A DNA stretch of 64,000 bases, from the NCBI RefSeq assembly GCF_000247695.1, contig NW_004624855.1:4720764-4784763 (forward strand), in the 5' to 3' direction. The DNA is from Heterocephalus glaber. Its lineage: Eukaryota > Chordata > Mammalia > Rodentia > Bathyergidae. The position numbers and the translations under genes are program-made. Of this stretch, positions 58,500 through 64,000 are shown one piece after another. A model generated the notes under the pieces. It was given only the letters and a program-made list of their open reading frames with translations, did not search any database and had not been told where the DNA came from. Within the stretch, counting starts at the first letter, position 1; every line of letters starts with the position of its first letter.

Positions 58500-58790
58500 A
58501 AATGTTGATTCTCATTTACTAAATCAGAACCAGTGACTGATTTTCTGCATTTCTAACAAGTTCCTCCCATGATGCAAAGATTGGAGCAGGCTTTGAATAA
58601 AGAGGTTCCAGCAAAATGGTTCTCCGATCTCAGTGAGCATCAGAATCCCCTAGAGGGCTTGTCAGAATTTTGACTGCTGGGCCCCCTACCCAGGGTTTTG
58701 AAGTCAAGACCAAGAACTTGTATTTCTAATATTTTCCCAAATAATGCTAACGCAGTTGGTCAGGGGCCACACTTTAAGAATCAACCATCT
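58500..58790 (+). repeat. MER5-like hAT elements (two adjacent fragments)
   Basis: First, at ~58500-58600: gattttctgcatttctaaca and agttcctcccatgatgcaaa. Second, at ~58615-58790: aaatggttctccgatctcag, gagcatcagaatcccctaga, gctgggccccctacccaggg, cttgtatttctaatattttc and ggccacactttaagaatca. Both follow MER5 wording and the same strand. Confidence 0.7.
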
Positions 58791-60149
58791 AAAGTAAATT
58801 CTGATATAAATCAATCCTTTCCCAACGTCTAAAGCAACTGCTTCCTAGGTCAGTGTCATTTATTTCAGATATATTGGATGCAAAGAAGAGAACACTTTTA
58901 GACCAATGCCTTAAAGCAATTATAATCATCCAGAGTATTTTCATTGTTGCTTTTTGTTCTCATTTTTAAGTACTTCTGAAACTTTGATTTAAAAATATAA
59001 AGAAAGAAAGAAATAAAGATCTGGCCATGGATGGAACTAACTGAATCTAAATTTCCAAGGATGGAATTAACTGAATCTTAATTTTTTGATAGAGGAAAAT
59101 GTTGACATTAATATTTCTTCAAAGCTCCTCTGTGATTCTATTAAGCAACTAGGTTTTAGAATTACTACCTTAAAGAAATGCTAAGAATCAACAGTCTGGG
59201 ACAGGGAAGACTCTTGTTGTTTCTTAAACTCTTTAACTATGTATAGACTAGCCTTATCTAACTTTTTCTCTAACCAGAGAAAGCTCAAGTTCTCTCACAT
59301 ATGGTTTGTATTTATGCTATTAAGTGAACTCTCTCCTGGCCTTTGAAAGAAGATTAAGTGAGGCTGAATGAATGCAAAAGAAGCTCAAGGAAGTTGTCCA
59401 ATTTTAAAGAGTGCAGGTGAAAGCTAATAACAACAGAGAAGAGAGAGATAGGAGTGGAAGGAAGGGGAAGAGAAGGGAAGGTGTTGGAGGAAAGAGAGCA
59501 GAATAGGAGAGGGGAGAAAAGAGGAAAGAGAAAAACACAACATTTTCTTCAGGGAAAATGGAGGTTATTTTGCTTCAAATCAAAAAATAATTTTCTAATT
59601 CCATTATCAATCATTTAGCAACTATACACACCGGTGGCTAGAATTGGATCTCAGCGTCCCTTACTATTAACAATACCATCAGGTCAAGAAGATGCAGCAG
59701 TGGATTCCATTGGAGTCTACATCATGGAGAAAAATTTCAGCAAAGAAAACTTCTCAGGGTGATTAAAGTACACTAACAATGCACGTTATCAATTATTAAT
59801 CGAAGGAACCATTCATTTCTTTTTATAGGCTAGCACCAAAATTATGAAGTATTATAGAGAAACATCATGAGATGAACAGCCTTTAAATTTTTTCTCAGTA
59901 AAAAATTACTGGATAATGGGTAAATTTGTCCTACCATACACTTGAATCAGCAGCTATGTATCCTTCTGGGTAAATCTCTATGCATTTGTCCAATATCCAT
60001 CACGAGCTTTTACCCTTGGCCTCTAACCTTGAAATGACCTCATCTGTCCAGGAATATTCCATGTAGCCAGTATATGTAGCCAATAGCAAGTTATATGGTG
60101 ACCTTCTCAATATAGTTTTATGAAATAAAAATGTGGTGAGGCAGGACAA
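58791..60149. other. Unique stretch with a 30-bp duplication and purine tract, no gene
   Basis: A ~30-bp tandem duplication lies at 59029-59088 and a GA-rich tract at ~59435-59535. No gene. Confidence 0.5.
59029..59088. repeat. 30-bp tandem duplication
   Basis: ggatggaactaactgaatct and ggatggaattaactgaatct start successive 30-bp units, with taaattt and taatttt following. Two near-identical copies. Confidence 0.9.
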
Positions 60150-60330
60150 CACAATACCCTGGAGCATGGGCATTGGGTTTATTCTGACCAGGGTTTGAAC
60201 CCAACTCTGTAAAGTACCATCTATGAGATCTTCAGGCAGGTTTCTTAATCTGTGTCTTCTTTTGCAATTCTCATGAACAAACTAATACTGATAATATCTA
60301 GTGTAGTGCTCAGTACAGAGTAAGGTGCAG
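60150..60330 (+). repeat. MIR (sense)
   Basis: ggagcatgggcattgggttt, gaccagggtttgaacccaac, a gcaggtttcttaatctgtgt segment, tgataatatctagtgtagtg and agtacagagtaaggtgc follow the sense MIR from head to 3' half. Confidence 0.75.
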
Positions 60331-60568
60331 TTGCCTGCAAATGAATGGGGATGGCAGCCTTTCAGAAGGTGCAGACAAGCAAAAGACAGTTGCCTAATCT
60401 GAGGCCTCTCAGCTTCCAGGTCTCCTGGAAAGATAACTTTTACTTCCTATGTTTCCCTAAGCCAGATAACTAGGTTACAAATTGGTTGAACTAAAACCAA
60501 AAGAGATGATTCATGCTCTTCAAATGGATTCTACCTAAAGGACTTTCACCCTAATAAAAGTAGTGGCA

Positions 60569-60993
60569 CTTTCAGTTTCTCATATCAGAGAAGCTATTCA
60601 GTATTTACACATGTGTGTCCTATTTATTTTACTTAAGAGTATGGCCTCAGTCTGCAACCATTGAGCTATAAATGTCTGTAGTTTATCATTCTTTATGGCT
60701 GAGTAGTATAGTACTCCATTTTATAAAAACAATAACAACAACACATCTTTATCCAGTCACCAGTTGATGGGAATTTGGACTGTTTCCAAGTTTTAGCTAT
60801 TACAAACTGTGCTGCTATAAATGTGGGTGCACATATATTGCTGTGGAATGATGCTCTTAATTCTTTGGGGAAGATACCCAGCAGGTGAATAGCTGGGTCA
60901 AATGGGACCTCTAATTCCAGTTTTTTGAGATATCTCCATACTGAGTTCCACAGTGGTTGCACCAGTCTACACTCCCACCAAAAAAAAAAAAAA
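60569..60993 (+). mobile_element. L1 fragment wholly inverted relative to its poly(A), with 13-bp TSD
   Basis: The body (60569-60979) is antisense L1: 3' UTR/ORF2 end first (tttctcatatcagagaagct), then the ORF2 tail. The 89-codon minus-strand frame 60693-60962 has the L1 motif P-F-D-P-A-I-H-L-L-G-I-F. A run of 14 A (60980-60993) lies at the plus-strand right end. aaaagtagtggca at 60556-60568 recurs at 60990-61002. The minus-strand target is TTTT/AT, a good L1 endonuclease site. The poly(A) shows the insertion was plus-strand while all L1 sequence is reversed. Confidence 0.85.
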
Positions 60994-61154
60994 GTAGTGG
61001 CAAATAATTCTCATATGGTATGATTAAATTATAATATGATAAACATAATATAATATAAAATTACCATAATAGTGGTGTGAACAAAATGCTGAAGGAGAAT
61101 AAGCAAGGAGGATCTGGAAAGCCAACAGAGAAAAGATGGTTTTCCTCAAGAGTA

Positions 61155-61320
61155 GGATTCTCCAATGGTTGTCATACTGTGATCTTCAGACCCATAGCAC
61201 TGGTCACACTGGGGACTTTGTGAAAGATGTTAGTCCTCAGGCCCAGCCCCCAATGGACCAAATAGGGTGCCCTGGAATCTGGCACAACAATCTGTTAATG
61301 CCTTTTTATCCGTTCTGATG
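61155..61320 (+). repeat. MER5A-like hAT element
   Basis: gattctccaatggttgtcat and ctggtcacactggggacttt at the start, then cctcaggcccagcccccaat and a ggtgccctggaatctggcac segment, read as a diverged MER5 in one orientation. Confidence 0.5.
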
Positions 61321-61370
61321 CATCCCTAAGAGAACCAGTTAAAGGAAACCAACAGGAGGGAGGAAACAAC

Positions 61371-61643
61371 TTGTGGCCAAGAGATGGAGATTTTAGCAAG
61401 GAATTTCAAATCCAGTCTTTTAAGATGACCATGAAAACTCAACAAATGAAAAAAGACCAAGATCAAATTGATAAATTTGAAAAGAAGACAGCTGGAGACA
61501 GTAAGGCTGAGGCCATAGATCAGTTCAGTCTGAGGCGAAACAAGGGACCCAGTATGGTCAGATACATGGCTCAAGTGAAGAAGGAAAAATACCAAGAATC
61601 CAAGTGCAAGAAGTTACCAGAGAATAATATTGGCAGGGTTTAG
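61371..61643 (+). CDS. Unassigned 90-codon lysine-rich open frame (probably not a gene)
   Basis: The frame starts M-W-P-R-D-G-D-F and is rich in K, Q, E and M (for example K-T-Q-Q-M-K-K-D-Q-D-Q). I recognise no domain, signal or family. It follows a MER5-like element and has no visible splice context or promoter. It could be a remnant of a retroposed copy or a chance frame. Listed only because its composition differs from neighbouring frames. Confidence 0.12.
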   Translation: MWPRDGDFSKEFQIQSFKMTMKTQQMKKDQDQIDKFEKKTAGDSKAEAIDQFSLRRNKGPSMVRYMAQVKKEKYQESKCKKLPENNIGRV

Positions 61644-62259
61644 TGAAGAGCTAAAAGAGGTCCACATATTGTAAGAAATACTTTCTTTGTGGTCTATGCA
61701 CAGGTCTTAGTGGCCCAGATTCCAAAGCAGACAATTTGACATGAGTCTCTCCTTACAACAAGGAAGCTCAGAACGAAAGAAGGTGATTAGAAGCTGCACA
61801 TTGAGACCTCCAGAATATGAAGGTTTCAGTGCTGTGGTACATTTTGGCTTCAACACTGATCTTTCAAAATTAAAACCTTCCTGGTAATTTAAGAAGGCTG
61901 GGGATAACTGAGCTCCCCCAGCTCCTTGCCCACACCATTTCCTGGCTGCTCCCTCATGCCCAGATCCCTTCTGTGTGCCAGTCCCTCATATGGCTCACCA
62001 GCTCACTGTTTACCAACTCTTCTTGCATCATACTCCTTCCCTTTGGATTAATTTCCTTCTTTCCTACTTTTAAAAAAGTCTCATTCAGCAAGATTCTATG
62101 TGTGGGAATTCAGTCTTTAGACTGCAAGATAGTAAGACTGTAAGATAGTAGCTGTAAGATGGTAGTTTGCTTTGTATTAATGAAAACAGCCCTCCATTTT
62201 GCTGATAAGAAATCCACCTTGCATATAAATGGTATTCCTTTGTAGGTCCTTTCTTACTT
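61644..62259. other. Unique stretch with a short tandem repeat, no gene
   Basis: At 62118-62164 the word gactgtaagatagtag recurs about three times with variation (period ~15-16 bp). Nothing else recognised. Confidence 0.5.
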
Positions 62260-62267
62260 TTCTTTCC

Positions 62268-62345
62268 ATGGTGGTACTAGGGATTGAACCTGGGGTCTCT
62301 TGTATGCTAAGAAAGAACTTCCTCATTGAGCTACATCCCAGGGCC
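62268..62345 (-). mobile_element. Old ID/B4-type SINE (antisense)
   Basis: ggtggtactagggattgaac, ctggggtctcttgtatgcta, ttgagctacatcccagggcc. Older wording like the copies at 52.8 and 58.0 kb. Confidence 0.75.
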
Positions 62346-62799
62346 CTTATTTCTTGCTCAGTGTTTTGCAGTTTTCTCAGGATAAGTCTTATGTGAACTT
62401 AGTTCTGCTAATTCTGCTTGGCACTCATTGTGATTCTTGTGTCTGAAAGGTTCTTTATTAGCTCAGTAAACTTTCAGCAGTTGTTGATTGATTTAAATCT
62501 TTGAATCACCATTACTTTTGTTCTCTGCTTCTGAATTTTCTTAGATTAGCTCCTAGGTCTCAGGCTCTACATCATCTCTTACATCTTTTTTCTCTCTAGG
62601 CTACATTTTGAGTGATTTACTTAGATATGTATTTCTGTTCCCTTAATGGTTTAGCTAAATCTAACCTAGATGTTTAACATATCAGATTAACATTTATCAA
62701 ATTTTAATGACAATGTTTCTGTTTAAAAAATTTTTAGTTGACATGAATTAATTGTACATATCAATGGAGTTCAATCTGATCTTTCCATTTGTCTGGGGT
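62346..62799. other. AT-rich unique stretch, no gene
   Basis: Nothing recognised. A ttgacatgaattaattgtac segment at ~62739-62790 may be a decayed repeat. Confidence 0.45.
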
Positions 62800-62945
62800 T
62801 TTGTTTTATTTTTGACAACATCATGCTATGTGATTCAGGCTGGCCTTAATTCACTATGTGGTCAAGGTTGGCCTTAAAGTCATGGCAGTCCCCCTGATTC
62901 AGCTTCCTAAGTCCCATGATTACTGGCACATAATTATCTGGCTGC
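62800..62945 (-). mobile_element. B1-like SINE (antisense)
   Basis: tcatgctatgtgattcaggc, tggccttaattcactatgtg, gtcaaggttggccttaaagt, catggcagtccccctgattc, agcttcctaagtcccatgat and tactggcacataattatctggc are the antisense B1 landmarks from tail to head. Diverged, so older than the sense copy at 58.3 kb. Confidence 0.8.
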
Positions 62946-63415
62946 ATTTGTTTCTCACTTTCCTCTAGGAATTTTACTGGCTGGAGATCACTTTTACATT
63001 AACTTTTACATTTGGTGCAAGTACTATACTGCATCATGTATGTTGTGAAAATTATAGCCCACATCAGCACTTTGTACAGACAAGCCTAATTTTTCAAATT
63101 TAATAGATATTTATCTCATGTATAGCTCAGAGCAGAAAAAAAAATGTACCCAGGTGACTTCCCTGTGGTGGTGGGAAGAATCTTTCTAATATATCATCTC
63201 TGAATCTGCCATAATCCAAATCCAAATTCCCTACTTCACACAGACCTAAGGCTACATCTCTTGGCTTTTTTGGGAGGTGTTCAAACTCAACTCCTTGGAC
63301 CCTAGGTCCTATGTCTACTTGAACATCTTTCTAGGCATTAATGAAATCCATTCATGAAAGCTATGTTCTGACCTTAATTTTCTTTACATTGTGTCATCTG
63401 AGGGGATTTATTTCC
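62946..63415. other. Unique stretch, no gene
   Basis: Nothing recognised. Confidence 0.5.
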
Positions 63416-63476
63416 TCCCTTCTTGTCTCTCTCCCTTCTTCCTCCCTTCCCTCCTTCCTTCCTTCATCTGTCTTTC

Positions 63477-63521
<45 letters not shown>

Positions 63522-63552
63522 CCTCTCTCTCCCTTCCTCCCTCCCTCTTCTT
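63416..63552. repeat. Polypyrimidine tract with (TC)n microsatellite
   Basis: cttcc/ccttcc words lead into an uninterrupted (TC) run of about 18-19 units (~63483-63520), then further ctcc words. Opposed frames of 101, 94 and 107 codons across it have serine-leucine or arginine-glutamate repeats caused by the simple sequence. Confidence 0.95.
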
Positions 63553-64000
63553 TTTAAACTTAGGTATATATTTGAAAATTTCACTAAGTTTAACACACTG
63601 GAGAAAAGAGGAAGTAACATTTTCAGTGCTCTTAAGAGCATCTTAAGAGTTATGCATGGTAACTGGTTGCTTTGACATTCATGTGTTCTGCTACTTAAAA
63701 TTGACCTTGTAACAGTAATAATTTGAACCATTTCTACTCTCTGTCTCTCTGTTGGTGTGACAAGACTGAAATGGTGTCATATTTTTCATTGTTATGTCCT
63801 GTCAGGTGCCTTTTATTTTTCCAAATTAATTACTATTCAATTAACAGAAAGGAGAAAAATCAAGAGAGTAGATTGCTTCTAAGGAAAAGCACCCAGATGT
63901 GTATCAAAGGCAAATGCTGATGAAAGAACCAGGCACCTAATTTCAAGCTAAGGTAACCACTAGAAACCTGAGTGACATAGATTGTTTTATTTCCTGTCCT
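63553..64000. other. Unique stretch to window end, no gene
   Basis: Nothing recognised. Confidence 0.5.

Noticed and set aside
63341..63731. Overlapping 101-, 94- and 107-codon frames on both strands
   Set aside because: They are translations of a TC microsatellite and flanking pyrimidine tract (Ser/Leu repeats on one strand, Arg/Glu on the other).
1..64000. CRISPR array, operon, phage or bacterial defence system
   Set aside because: No spaced direct repeats of that kind, no bacterial gene density and no ribosome-binding-site pattern. All evidence points to mammalian repeat-rich DNA.

Overview
This window is mammalian nuclear DNA from a rodent lineage and contains no protein-coding gene or functional RNA gene that I can support. 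The rodent call rests on many copies of a tRNA-derived SINE of the ID type (A box TAGCTCAGTGG, B box GTTCGATCCC, tail CAGTACC plus oligo-A), on B1-like and B4-like SINEs, and on rodent-style L1 copies lying beside older mammal-wide repeats (MIR, L2, L1M, MaLR/MLT1, hAT-Charlie). The ID and L1 text does not look murine. A non-murid rodent is likely, but I cannot name the species. All open reading frames are short, mostly under 120 codons. The longer ones fall inside L2, L1 or LTR sequence, or look like chance. The window is best read as intergenic DNA or the inside of a large intron.

Layout. 0.1-0.8 kb: a 5'-inverted L1. 1.2-2.6 kb: ID, MIR and L2. 2.6-6.0 kb: a minus-strand L1 with a large internal deletion, hit by two IDs. 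7.1-10.8 kb: an ancient plus-strand L1M carrying an old SINE and a 134-bp young L1 tail with target-site duplications (TSDs). 11.0-12.1 kb: two related LTR-like repeats. 14.3-16.4 kb: a complete LTR-internal-LTR MaLR element with a leucine-tRNA-like primer-binding site. 16.4-31 kb: mostly unique AT-rich DNA with scattered MIR, L2 and ID copies. 31.3-32.7 kb: an LTR-like fragment and a long L2. 32.7-39.4 kb: mainly unique DNA with MIR and L2 remnants. 39.45-40.83 kb: a 5'-truncated plus-strand L1 with TSDs. 41.3-49.7 kb: repeat-poor, holding one MLT1, a possible mariner relic and a TAATTA-rich block that could be a conserved non-coding element. 49.7-52.2 kb: ID, Charlie and B4 SINEs. 52.3-57.4 kb: a long minus-strand L1 with most of a decayed ORF2. 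57.6-64 kb: MLT1, B1, MER5-like elements, a wholly inverted L1 fragment with an orphan poly(A), old SINEs and a pyrimidine microsatellite.

There is no operon or pathway here. What can be read is the order of insertion events: young IDs and L1 tails sit inside older L1, B4 and L1M copies, and several retain readable TSDs. The most informative observations are the two unusual L1 inversions, the full-length MaLR, the two ID sequence types, and the repeat-poor TAATTA block near 49.2 kb.
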